Source: Caldifarciminota bacterium
Lineage (GTDB): Bacteria; Hydrothermota; Tepidihabitantia; Tepidihabitantales; Tepidihabitantaceae
Length of the DNA: 8,024 bases
Direction: 5' to 3'
Assembly: GCA_903908785.1 (NCBI GenBank)
Contig: CAIVTL010000689.1
Location: forward strand, 1-8,024
Part shown: positions 1 to 4,720 of the stretch, piece by piece
How positions within the stretch are numbered: position 1 is the stretch's first letter
Layout of the letters: every line of letters begins with the position of its first letter
Notes under the pieces: model-generated
The model's input: the letters and a program-made list of their open reading frames with translations, nothing else
What the model was told of the DNA's origin: nothing
The model's database searches: none
Made by a program: the position numbers and the translations under genes

Positions 1-16
1 CCGCGCCCGGCGCGGG

Positions 17-37
17 CGCAACTCGTAACCCGCAACT
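17..37. repeat. Heptanucleotide tract, CGYAACY family, 3 units
   Basis: Three tandem 7-nt units (CGCAACT, CGTAACC, CGCAACT) lie in non-coding DNA. The same 21 bases, unit for unit, recur inside the coding sequence of the unrecognised gene at 5479-5499, so the same tract type occurs in and out of genes. Confidence 0.8.
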
Positions 38-83
38 GCTGCCCCTCTTACGGTGTCGGAATCGGTGCGCCGAGCCTTGGAGT

Positions 84-168
84 GCGGGAGTGAAGCTCCC
101 GCTTTCCCCTGTCCGCTGTCCCGAAAAGCGGCAGTTCGCGCTGCCGCAGTCCAAGGAAGCTTCGCTTC
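84..168. repeat. Cluster of three short hairpins in non-coding DNA
   Basis: Three perfect inverted repeats follow each other. GCGGGAG (84-90) pairs with CTCCCGC (96-102) and is followed by TTT; GCGGCAG (128-134) pairs with CTGCCGC (141-147); GAAGC (156-160) pairs with GCTTC (164-168). The first could act as a weak intrinsic terminator of a gene left of the window, but the T-run is only three bases. The cluster could also be a REP-like extragenic element. No coding sequence is convincing in this stretch. Confidence 0.45.
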
Positions 169-192
169 AGGGTTCTCCGACTGCCCCGGTTC

Positions 193-271
193 CCCAACCC
201 GCAACCCGCAGCTCCCCTCTCGTCTCTCGCCTCTCGTATCCTTCCTGTCGTATCTTTCCTCTCGCCTCCCG
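193..271. repeat. Composite heptanucleotide tract, about 11 units
   Basis: The tract starts with CGYAACY-family units (cccaacc, cgcaacc, cgcagct), has a short junction, then runs in 7-nt steps of CCTCTCG type: cctctcg (216-222), tctctcg, cctctcg, tatcctt, cctgtcg, tatcttt, cctctcg, cctcccg (265-271). Two repeat families are joined here in one tract. It lies in the non-coding region upstream of the pilus genes. Open frames across it exist only because these heptamers contain no stop codons. Confidence 0.75.
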
Positions 272-297
272 CAGCCCAATCCAGAGCTCCCCTTGCG

Positions 298-361
298 GGC
301 CAGAGCAAGTCTGGCCGCGCTACCAGGAGAACTGCGACGACCGACCCGTACGGTAGTCGTC
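298..361. other. Two inverted repeats in the non-coding upstream region
   Basis: GGCCAG (298-303) pairs with CTGGCC (311-316), and GACGAC (336-341) pairs with GTCGTC (356-361). They lie just before the start of the duplicated flp segment (about 364). Neither has a T-run. They could be protein-binding dyads or remnants of a terminator; no function can be assigned. Confidence 0.25.
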
Positions 362-456
362 TGGGAAGCGACATCGTCTCGCACGGACAACTCTCGACCA
401 GAACGGAAGTTAGCACACCGGACCTGAATCAGCCGTCTCTGCCCGCGCGATGTGAG

Positions 457-471
457 GGCTTGTCCCAAGTC
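457..471. promoter_or_regulatory. Dyad element, candidate activator-binding site, copy 1
   Basis: GGCTTG-tcc-CAAGTC is an imperfect dyad centred about 98 nt before the likely transcription start. The other flp copy has GGCCTG-tcg-CAGGCC at the equivalent position (1191-1205). One inner pair changes from T-A to C-G on both arms, which keeps the symmetry. Position and symmetry fit an upstream activating site for a sigma-54 enhancer-binding protein. This is inferred; the regulator is not in the window. Confidence 0.4.
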
Positions 472-535
472 AGTTCCGGAACGGGAACTCGACTACTCTC
501 AATGAGTTAGGGACGAGACGCCTTGCTCCGGAATG

Positions 536-550
536 TGGCACGGCAACTGC
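536..550 (+). promoter_or_regulatory. Sigma-54-type -24/-12 promoter of flp copy 1
   Basis: TGGCAC, five bases (GGCAA), then CTGC followed by T matches the sigma-54 (RpoN) consensus TGGCAC-N5-TTGC at all but one position, with exact spacing. An equivalent element with the same spacing lies at 1271-1285 upstream of the second flp gene, although surrounding bases have diverged. The predicted transcription start is near 562, which is about where strong conservation of the leader begins. The start codon is about 90 nt downstream. Confidence 0.65.
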
Positions 551-571
551 TCAGTGAAGGAGTAAGAATCA

Positions 572-595
572 CCCTCACGGATTGGACGTAGAGGG
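572..595 (+). promoter_or_regulatory. 5' leader hairpin of flp copy 1
   Basis: CCCTCACG (572-579) pairs with CGT-a-GAGGG (587-595), an eight-pair stem with one bulged A and a 7-nt loop. The second copy keeps both stem strands exactly (1307-1330) but has a different loop (gattgga here, gaccaca there). Conserved stems with diverged loops suggest the folded leader RNA matters, perhaps for message stability or translation control. It sits 45 nt before the start codon and does not cover the ribosome binding site. Confidence 0.5.
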
Positions 596-640
596 CGAAG
601 ATACAAGAGGGGTTAAAGCATGTGGTTAGAGGGGGTCATC

Positions 641-817
641 ATGACACGCAAAATAATCGGAGCCTGCAAAGGCATCATGCGCGACGAGAGCGGACAGACG
701 ATGCTCGAGTATATCGTCATCGTTGTGTTCGTCGTCATCGCCGCGATTGTCGGTTTCAGACTGGTCAAGGGCATCGTGAGCCGCGGTACCGAGAGAGCAT
801 CGGCTTCCATCGGTTAG
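641..817 (+). CDS. flp: Flp/Fap-type prepilin, copy 1
   Basis: This encodes a 58-aa Flp major pilin precursor of the type IVc (Tad) pilus. A short leader rich in basic residues ends in the type IV prepilin site DESG|QTMLEY: cleavage after Gly18, Glu23 at +5 and Tyr24 at +6, the usual Flp pattern. A hydrophobic helix (about residues 25-41) and a short polar tail follow. The mature pilin would be 40 aa. The ATG at 641 is chosen over the in-frame ATG at 620 because a strong AGAGGGGG ribosome binding site ends 5 nt before it, and because only 641 is conserved in the second copy, where the equivalent upstream ATG is out of frame. Expression is likely from the -24/-12 promoter at 536-550. It differs from copy 2 only at residues 51-52 (ER here, AK there). 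The hairpin at 851-894 lies downstream. Confidence 0.95.
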   Translation: MTRKIIGACKGIMRDESGQTMLEYIVIVVFVVIAAIVGFRLVKGIVSRGTERASASIG

Positions 818-850
818 CCCGCGGAACCTCGCCGCCAAGCACGCGAGAGC

Positions 851-894
851 GTTGTCCGCTGCTGCCTCACACCGAACGAGACAGCACGGACAAC
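851..894 (+). terminator. Hairpin after flp copy 1, possible terminator or attenuator
   Basis: GTTGTCCG-c-TGCTG (851-864) pairs with CAGCACGGACAAC (882-894): 13 base pairs, one bulged base and a 17-nt loop, 33 nt after the flp stop. Only GAGTTT follows, so it is not a classic intrinsic terminator. It could partly end transcription, or stabilise the 3' end of an abundant short pilin message. The left arm is partly retained after copy 2 (cttgtcc, 1606-1612) but the right arm is not. Confidence 0.45.
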
Positions 895-1098
895 GAGTTT
901 CGGGGTCCTCAACCACTCGTTCGACCTGCGTCACCCGTCCTCGAGTTCCAGGTTGGCCCGAACCCGCTCCGCCCGGGCCGCGAGCGTCAGCGGATGCTCC
1001 TTCGCTCAGTGTGCGTTCGGGAAGCTGGCTCTGTCTGCTACTCTCCACGCACCACCCGGCTTATATTCCCGGCAGGACCGCCCCATTCAACAACAACA
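895..1098. other. Unique spacer between the two flp segments, no gene seen
   Basis: This is the part between the flp copies that has no counterpart elsewhere in the window. Open frames cross it, but none has a credible ribosome binding site or a recognisable product. I see no promoter-like element and no heptanucleotide tract in it. Confidence 0.5.
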
Positions 1099-1190
1099 GG
1101 AAACAGCGCGGTGTCGCACGAACAACTCACCGATAGCATTGAAGTTAGCGTACCGGGTTTCAATCGGGCGTTTCGGCCGCGCGGCGCGAG

Positions 1191-1205
1191 GGCCTGTCGC
1201 AGGCC
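1191..1205. promoter_or_regulatory. Dyad element, candidate activator-binding site, copy 2
   Basis: GGCCTG-tcg-CAGGCC is a perfect 6-bp dyad with a 3-nt centre. It is the counterpart of 457-471 and lies about 98 nt before the predicted transcription start. The paired substitution relative to copy 1 preserves symmetry. The natural reading is a site for a dimeric sigma-54 activator, but the activator is unknown. Confidence 0.4.
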
Positions 1206-1270
1206 GGGCCTGGAGCGGGGAACTCCACCAATCCCAACGAGTTAGGAACGACGTGCCCCGCGCCGAGTGG

Positions 1271-1285
1271 TGGCACACCACCTGC
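1271..1285 (+). promoter_or_regulatory. Sigma-54-type -24/-12 promoter of flp copy 2
   Basis: TGGCAC, five bases (ACCAC), then CTGC followed by A again gives exact -24/-12 spacing and one mismatch to the RpoN consensus. It is at the same place as the copy 1 element (offset 735). The spacer bases differ while the two recognition blocks are unchanged, which argues for selection on the blocks. The transcript would start near 1297 and could run on into cpaA and the rest of the operon. Confidence 0.65.
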
Positions 1286-1304
1286 ACCACTTGAAAGCAA
1301 GAAT

Positions 1305-1332
1305 CACCCTCACGGACCACACGTAGAGGGTG
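1305..1332 (+). promoter_or_regulatory. 5' leader hairpin of flp copy 2
   Basis: CACCCTC-ACG (1305-1314) pairs with CGT-a-GAGGGTG (1322-1332), ten pairs with one bulged A and the loop gaccaca. It is two pairs longer than the copy 1 hairpin, and the stem core is identical. Downstream, an ATG at 1352 opens a three-codon frame (ATG AAA GAC TAG) whose stop touches the flp ribosome binding site; copy 1 lacks it, so it is probably incidental. Confidence 0.5.
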
Positions 1333-1374
1333 AAAGCACAAGGGTTATAGCATGAAAGACTAGAGGGGGTCATC

Positions 1375-1551
1375 ATGACACGCAAGATAATCGGAGCCTG
1401 CAAAGGCATCATGCGCGACGAGAGCGGACAGACGATGCTCGAGTATATCGTCATCGTTGTGTTCGTCGTCATCGCCGCGATTGTCGGTTTCAGACTGGTC
1501 AAGGGCATCGTGAGCCGCGGTACCGCGAAGGCTTCCGCTTCCATCGGGTAA
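1375..1551 (+). CDS. flp: Flp/Fap-type prepilin, copy 2
   Basis: This encodes a second 58-aa Flp prepilin. The cleavage site is DESG|QTMLEY with Gly18 at -1, Glu23 at +5 and Tyr24 at +6, and the hydrophobic helix is the same as in copy 1. The ribosome binding site AGAGGGGG and the 5-nt spacing are identical to copy 1. The first 50 codons carry one silent change (Lys4 AAG for AAA). The last eight codons and stop differ at about seven bases, giving AK instead of ER at residues 51-52, a different last Gly codon, and TAA in place of TAG. Both pilins could be co-assembled, or one could be an expression back-up. It lies 183 nt before cpaA, which should process it. Confidence 0.95.
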   Translation: MTRKIIGACKGIMRDESGQTMLEYIVIVVFVVIAAIVGFRLVKGIVSRGTAKASASIG

Positions 1552-1672
1552 CCGCAGATGCACAATCCGGAAACTTGCCGCCAGGGTGCCGAGGTCACGA
1601 GAGCGCTTGTCCAATGACGTTGGCGTACGCTCCAGTGGTCCCGGCATTCCGGGCGGCAGGGGAACTAGTGTC

Positions 1673-1700
1673 GAGTATCCAGAGTCGAGAGTCGAGAGTC
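1673..1700. repeat. Heptanucleotide tract, GAGAGTC family, 4 units
   Basis: The units GAGTATC, CAGAGTC, GAGAGTC, GAGAGTC lie in the flp-cpaA intergenic stretch (1552-1734). The same family recurs inside the coding sequence at 5906-5947. The rest of this intergenic stretch holds only small GC-rich hairpins (for example CCCGG-catt-CCGGG, 1640-1653) without a T-run. Confidence 0.75.
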
Positions 1701-1734
1701 GGCCCCGGTCCGGACGGCCGGCCCTGAGGCAGAA

Positions 1735-2286
1735 ATGCCACACACCCTGTCCATCATCACCACTGTTCTTGCGCTGCTCCTGCTGGGGCTATGCGCCTAT
1801 TGGGACTTGAGATACCGGAAAATCCCCAACTGGGCAACCCTGCCCGCCATCATCCTCGGGCTCGGCCTTAACGGCCTGGTCCTCGGCTGGGGCGGGATGA
1901 AGACTTCGGGCCTCGGCTTCCTCGTCGGCTTCGGGGCCTTGCTGATTCTGTTCGTACTCAGTTGGATGGGCGGCGGCGACGTCAAGCTGATGGCTGCGGT
2001 CGGGGCGCTGAAAGGCTATCCGTTCGTGGTCTCGGCGCTCTTCTACTCGCTGATTGTTGGCGTAGTTATCGGTGTCGCCATGCTCATCTGGAACCGCAAG
2101 ACGCAACGCACGTTCAAGAATCTCTTCTTCGTCGTGGCCTCGCGTCTCTCTCCCCTGTTTCCGAAACGCGACATCATACCTGAAGAAACCCAGAAGATAC
2201 CTTTCGGACTCGCCATTGTCCTCGGTACGGTCTGGGCTTTGATAATGGGTTACGCGTGGAGCCCATTCAGGCTGGCTCTCCCATGA
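1735..2286 (+). CDS. cpaA: A24 prepilin peptidase, CpaA/TadV type
   Basis: This encodes a 183-aa integral membrane aspartic peptidase that cleaves the leader from Flp prepilins and TadE-like pseudopilins on the cytoplasmic side of the inner membrane. Two signature regions are present: a YWDLRYRKIPNW segment with Asp24 right after the first membrane helix, and a GGGDVKLMAAVG segment with Asp82 (the GxGDxK motif). These are the expected catalytic aspartates. There are several hydrophobic segments (about 5-22, 36-52, 60-78, 93-114, 155-175). It has the short TadV form, without the N-methyltransferase domain of PilD. The ATG at 1735 has GAGG about 8 nt upstream. The stop overlaps the next start as ATGA (2283-2286), so translation of tadE is probably coupled. 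The C-terminal third (about 120-150) is a charged loop typical of neither catalytic motif. Confidence 0.92.
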   Translation: MPHTLSIITTVLALLLLGLCAYWDLRYRKIPNWATLPAIILGLGLNGLVLGWGGMKTSGLGFLVGFGALLILFVLSWMGGGDVKLMAAVGALKGYPFVVSALFYSLIVGVVIGVAMLIWNRKTQRTFKNLFFVVASRLSPLFPKRDIIPEETQKIPFGLAIVLGTVWALIMGYAWSPFRLALP

Positions 2287-3002
2287 CGACCATTAGTGAG
2301 CGCTGCAAGACCAGAATCCCCAGGCGGAACCTGCTCGCGACGAACTTCTCGCTTCTCGCTTCTCGCTTCTCGCTTCTCGGCAATACCGACGGCAGCGCCA
2401 TGCTGGAAACCGTCATCGTCCTGCCCGTGCTCATGTTGTTCATGATGCTCACCATGGAGTTATGCCTGATGGCCAATGCCAAGCAGTTGACCAACTACGC
2501 CGCCTTCTGCGCGGCGCGCACCGCTTCGGTCTACGGCATCGGCTCAACGGCGAAGACGCACCTGGCGGCCGCGATGGCAATGAGCTCCATCTCGCCGGCG
2601 ACCCCGCAGAACGCCTCGGCGATTCTGAGTGCATACGGCATGCCGGACCCGGGCCGGGCCGTGCAGGCCCTTGCCGGCATCCCCGGATTCGAGGACAGCC
2701 TCCAGTGGTCGGCCCGCCTGGCCGATGCCTTCGTCAGGACATCCCAGCCGGCATGCAGCACCGGCACGGCTCCGGGCAAGACCCGCCGGTACATCGTAGT
2801 GAATGTTACCTATATCTATCGCTGTTACACTTTCCCGTTCGGCAACTTCTGGGGCCACGCGGGACTCACCGCGTACACCAACACGCTCAAGGCTCTGCCC
2901 TTCTACGGGGTCATCAGCGCCGTAGTCGCGTCCCTTGACAACCTGTGGTCCTGGAACATCCCGATTCACGGCCGCGCAGTAATGGACTACTGGGCAGGGT
3001 GA
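2283..3002 (+). CDS. tadE: TadE-like pseudopilin with repeat-coded leader
   Basis: This encodes a 239-aa minor pilus component. The ATG at 2283 is used because it overlaps the cpaA stop as ATGA; an in-frame ATG at 2256 lies inside cpaA and is less likely. The predicted prepilin site is NTDG|SAMLE, with Gly37 at -1 and Glu42 at +5, as in Flp and known TadE/TadF. A hydrophobic stretch (about 43-62) and the ARTASVYG-type region common after the helix in TadE-like proteins follow. The globular domain (about 80-239) is not otherwise recognised. The 36-residue leader is long for the family. Residues 21-33 (NFSLLASRFSLLG) are coded by five perfect CTTCTCG repeats (2345-2379), so the leader looks enlarged by repeat DNA, which would be removed on cleavage. 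The next gene, tadG, follows after 10 nt. Confidence 0.85.
   Translation: MTTISERCKTRIPRRNLLATNFSLLASRFSLLGNTDGSAMLETVIVLPVLMLFMMLTMELCLMANAKQLTNYAAFCAARTASVYGIGSTAKTHLAAAMAMSSISPATPQNASAILSAYGMPDPGRAVQALAGIPGFEDSLQWSARLADAFVRTSQPACSTGTAPGKTRRYIVVNVTYIYRCYTFPFGNFWGHAGLTAYTNTLKALPFYGVISAVVASLDNLWSWNIPIHGRAVMDYWAG
2345..2379 (+). repeat. Perfect heptanucleotide tract CTTCTCG x5, inside tadE
   Basis: There are five uninterrupted CTTCTCG units. Because 7 is not a multiple of 3, all three frames of the tract give the same repeating heptapeptide (LLASRFS in rotation) and none contains a stop. Gain or loss of one unit would shift the frame of everything downstream, including the prepilin cleavage site. 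Of the tracts in the window it is the only one made of identical units. Confidence 0.9.
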
Positions 3003-3114
3003 GGACGGAAGGATGAAGGATGAGGGCGGAAGGATGAAGAACGAAGAGGGAAGAACGAAGACGGGGGACGGAAGCCGGAAGACGGTCCTCGGTCCCCGGT
3101 CTCCGGTCTCTCTC
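3003..3114 (+). repeat. Longest heptanucleotide tract, 16 units, spanning the tadG start
   Basis: The stretch divides cleanly into sixteen 7-nt units: ggacgga, aggatga, aggatga, gggcgga, aggatga, agaacga, agaggga, agaacga, agacggg, ggacgga, agccgga, agacggt, cctcggt, ccccggt, ctccggt, ctctctc. The family drifts from AGGATGA-like to CCCCGGT-like along its length. It begins right after the tadE stop and includes the tadG ribosome binding site, its start codon (ATG in the second unit) and codons 1-34. Confidence 0.85.
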
Positions 3115-4716
3115 GGTCGGCGATTGCTCCACGACACTAGCGGGCAGGTCCTGCTGCTCGGCGTCATCGTCATTATCGCGATGATTGCGTTCATGCTGGC
3201 GATACCGAACGGAACCCACGCCACGACTCAGAAGATGCGCGCCCAGACCGCGGCCGATGCCGGCGCGTTCACCGGCTCGGTCTGGCTTGCCCGGACGCTC
3301 AACCTGAGCGCGAACATGAACGTCGGCATCAAGAGCATGTACACGTGGATGACCGTACTCACCACGGCCCAGGCACTGGCAAAGGCGCTGTACAGCGACA
3401 CCGCCGACGCGTCGGTGAGAGCTTTGGGGCGGGACGTATCGCTCGCGCTGTTCGGGAGCAATGACCCGGTCTACGTTTCCGCCAGCATCTATCCCCAGTC
3501 CATCCAGAAGCTTGCCGCGACCGCGCAGTGGCTCTACGACCTGCAGAGTGACATCGTCGGGAACTTCCCGACAGTGGCGTCGACGCTGGGGTCAGGTGAG
3601 GCCCGCCGGAACATAAGCGGCGGGAACCCTTTGTCTCAGAATCCGGGTGGCATGGTACTGGTCAGGGCCGCAAGTCCGCTGTCCCTCGCATATAGCCGCA
3701 GCGGCGACAGCCTGATGTACGCCCACCTGAGCCAGCTCGCCACCTCGCTGCGGGTCATCCCGACCAACGACCCCAACATCGGTCCCGCCACCGGCGTGGT
3801 CCTCATTGACTCGCACAACTTCGAAATCAAGGCCTACTACGGCGATTCCAGCCAATGGTGCACCGTCAGGCAGGTTCTGAAACGAATGTACAAGAAGGCA
3901 ATCATCCAGACATTCCGCAACATCCAAACCAGCGTCTATGATACCGGGGCGGAGTACTTCGACAAGCCGGGCGGCGGTCCCTACACGTCTTACCTTCACG
4001 GGGATAGCTGGGCGAGGTGGATCGTGAAATGCAATGAAGGCGGGACCCACACTCCCTTCATCTGGCCCAACGGGAAACCCAATTCGCCGTACATGAACAC
4101 TGCGCACTGGCAACTGCTCGAGTGTCATCCGACAAACAACCGGTACAAGCGAGACACGGTGTGGGTGAGGAAGCATGTGGTCAAGAAGAGCGACCCGTGT
4201 TTCGGCAAATGGAATACAGGCCAATGGGAGCCCGGCGACTCGATTCTACCTGAGTGCAAGCCTTATGTGAATGACAGCGGCTGTGTTGTGGATTCATCCT
4301 TTGCGTACCCGACCGACTTCTTCACCGGCGCCGAGTCGACCCGAGGCAACCAAGGAACGAGACTCCGGACCCGCCGCCTCAATCCCGGCACCGAGCTCTA
4401 CGCTACCTCCTTCGTCTGGCGGCTGGGAAGCACCTCCACCCCGTTCGGTATCGGGCCGGCGCTGGGCGGGACGCTGTTCCCACGAAGCCGGACCGCGGCG
4501 ACGGCCCCGATGCTTGCCGTTGCACGGGCCGAACCGTACATGGCCCTGGCCAATCCCACCGACGATGACTTCTACTTCAGCCCAAGCTGGGATGTCAGGC
4601 TCACGCCGCTCGACTCGGCCGGAGCGCACGACATCACCAACGACACGGCGTACGCCAACCACAACCTGAGTTCCTTCAACCTCGACGAATTGCGCCGATA
4701 TGTACTACTGCCATAA
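3013..4716 (+). CDS. TadG-like minor pilin/adhesin with repeat-coded leader
   Basis: This encodes a 567-aa protein with the N-terminal layout of the Tad TadE/TadG-like family: a basic leader, SG|QVLLLGVIVIIAMIAFMLAI (candidate cut after Gly44; the +5 Glu is missing), then the AQTAADAGAFTGS segment (78-89) typical of TadG. Near the C-terminus, ARAEPYM (505-511) and YFSPSWDVRL (521-530) resemble segments seen in large TadG-like proteins. Six cysteines at 283, 340, 371, 396, 415 and 424 lie together in the exported middle part and could form disulfides. Residues 1-34 are encoded by the heptanucleotide tract. The ATG at 3013 lies right after a GAGGACGGAAGG purine run, and Met8 (3034) is an alternative start with a similar GGAAGG before it. 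Role inferred: an inner-membrane-anchored minor pilin or assembly factor. No von Willebrand type A MIDAS motif was seen. The next gene starts 4 nt after the stop. Confidence 0.8.
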   Translation: MKDEGGRMKNEEGRTKTGDGSRKTVLGPRSPVSLGRRLLHDTSGQVLLLGVIVIIAMIAFMLAIPNGTHATTQKMRAQTAADAGAFTGSVWLARTLNLSANMNVGIKSMYTWMTVLTTAQALAKALYSDTADASVRALGRDVSLALFGSNDPVYVSASIYPQSIQKLAATAQWLYDLQSDIVGNFPTVASTLGSGEARRNISGGNPLSQNPGGMVLVRAASPLSLAYSRSGDSLMYAHLSQLATSLRVIPTNDPNIGPATGVVLIDSHNFEIKAYYGDSSQWCTVRQVLKRMYKKAIIQTFRNIQTSVYDTGAEYFDKPGGGPYTSYLHGDSWARWIVKCNEGGTHTPFIWPNGKPNSPYMNTAHWQLLECHPTNNRYKRDTVWVRKHVVKKSDPCFGKWNTGQWEPGDSILPECKPYVNDSGCVVDSSFAYPTDFFTGAESTRGNQGTRLRTRRLNPGTELYATSFVWRLGSTSTPFGIGPALGGTLFPRSRTAATAPMLAVARAEPYMALANPTDDDFYFSPSWDVRLTPLDSAGAHDITNDTAYANHNLSSFNLDELRRYVLLP

Positions 4717-4720
4717 GCCG

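Larger units (their letters stand above)
364..857 (+). repeat. Duplicated flp segment, copy 1
   Basis: This segment aligns with 1099-1611 at a constant offset of 734-735 nt through the upstream and coding parts. Matching landmarks are tcgcacg-acaactc (379 and 1114), gaagttagc--accgg (406 and 1141), gagttagg-acga, the -24/-12 promoter, the leader hairpin and flp. Downstream of flp the homology continues with small gaps to gagagcg-ttgtcc near 857. Non-coding parts have diverged heavily, while the coding core is almost identical. Confidence 0.8.
1099..1611 (+). repeat. Duplicated flp segment, copy 2
   Basis: This is the partner of 364-857. The regulatory layout is the same: dyad at 1191-1205, -24/-12 promoter at 1271-1285, leader hairpin at 1305-1332, then flp. 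From 1361 to 1525 only one base differs from copy 1 (627-791), while the flanks on both sides are strongly diverged. Downstream of the gene the alignment needs about 19 extra bases in this copy. Confidence 0.8.

Noticed and set aside
193..271. Possible CRISPR array
   Set aside because: The repeats are 7-nt units directly abutting, without spacers; no cas genes are present.
53..427. 124-aa and 88-aa open frames in the upstream region
   Set aside because: They cross hairpins and heptanucleotide tracts, lack credible ribosome binding sites and encode no recognisable domain; repeat units without stops keep them open.
620..640. Upstream in-frame ATG as the flp copy 1 start
   Set aside because: It has no good ribosome binding site, and the equivalent ATG in copy 2 (1352) is out of frame and stops after three codons.
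622..1245. 207-aa open frame overlapping flp copy 1 in another frame
   Set aside because: It is a frame shadow of flp running on into diverged spacer DNA, with no recognisable product; the GC-rich DNA leaves long open frames by chance.
364..1611. Duplicated segment as an insertion sequence or composite mobile element
   Set aside because: No transposase and no terminal inverted repeats or target duplications are visible; it is better read as a tandem gene duplication.
1601..1653. Terminator between flp copy 2 and cpaA
   Set aside because: Only short nested stems are seen (GAGCG/CGCTC, CCAA/TTGG, CCCGG/CCGGG) with no T-run, and the downstream genes lack another evident promoter.
1242..1743. 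Minus-strand open frames sharing similar peptides with minus-strand frames at 613-1048
   Set aside because: The similarity between them is explained by the duplicated flp genes on the other strand.
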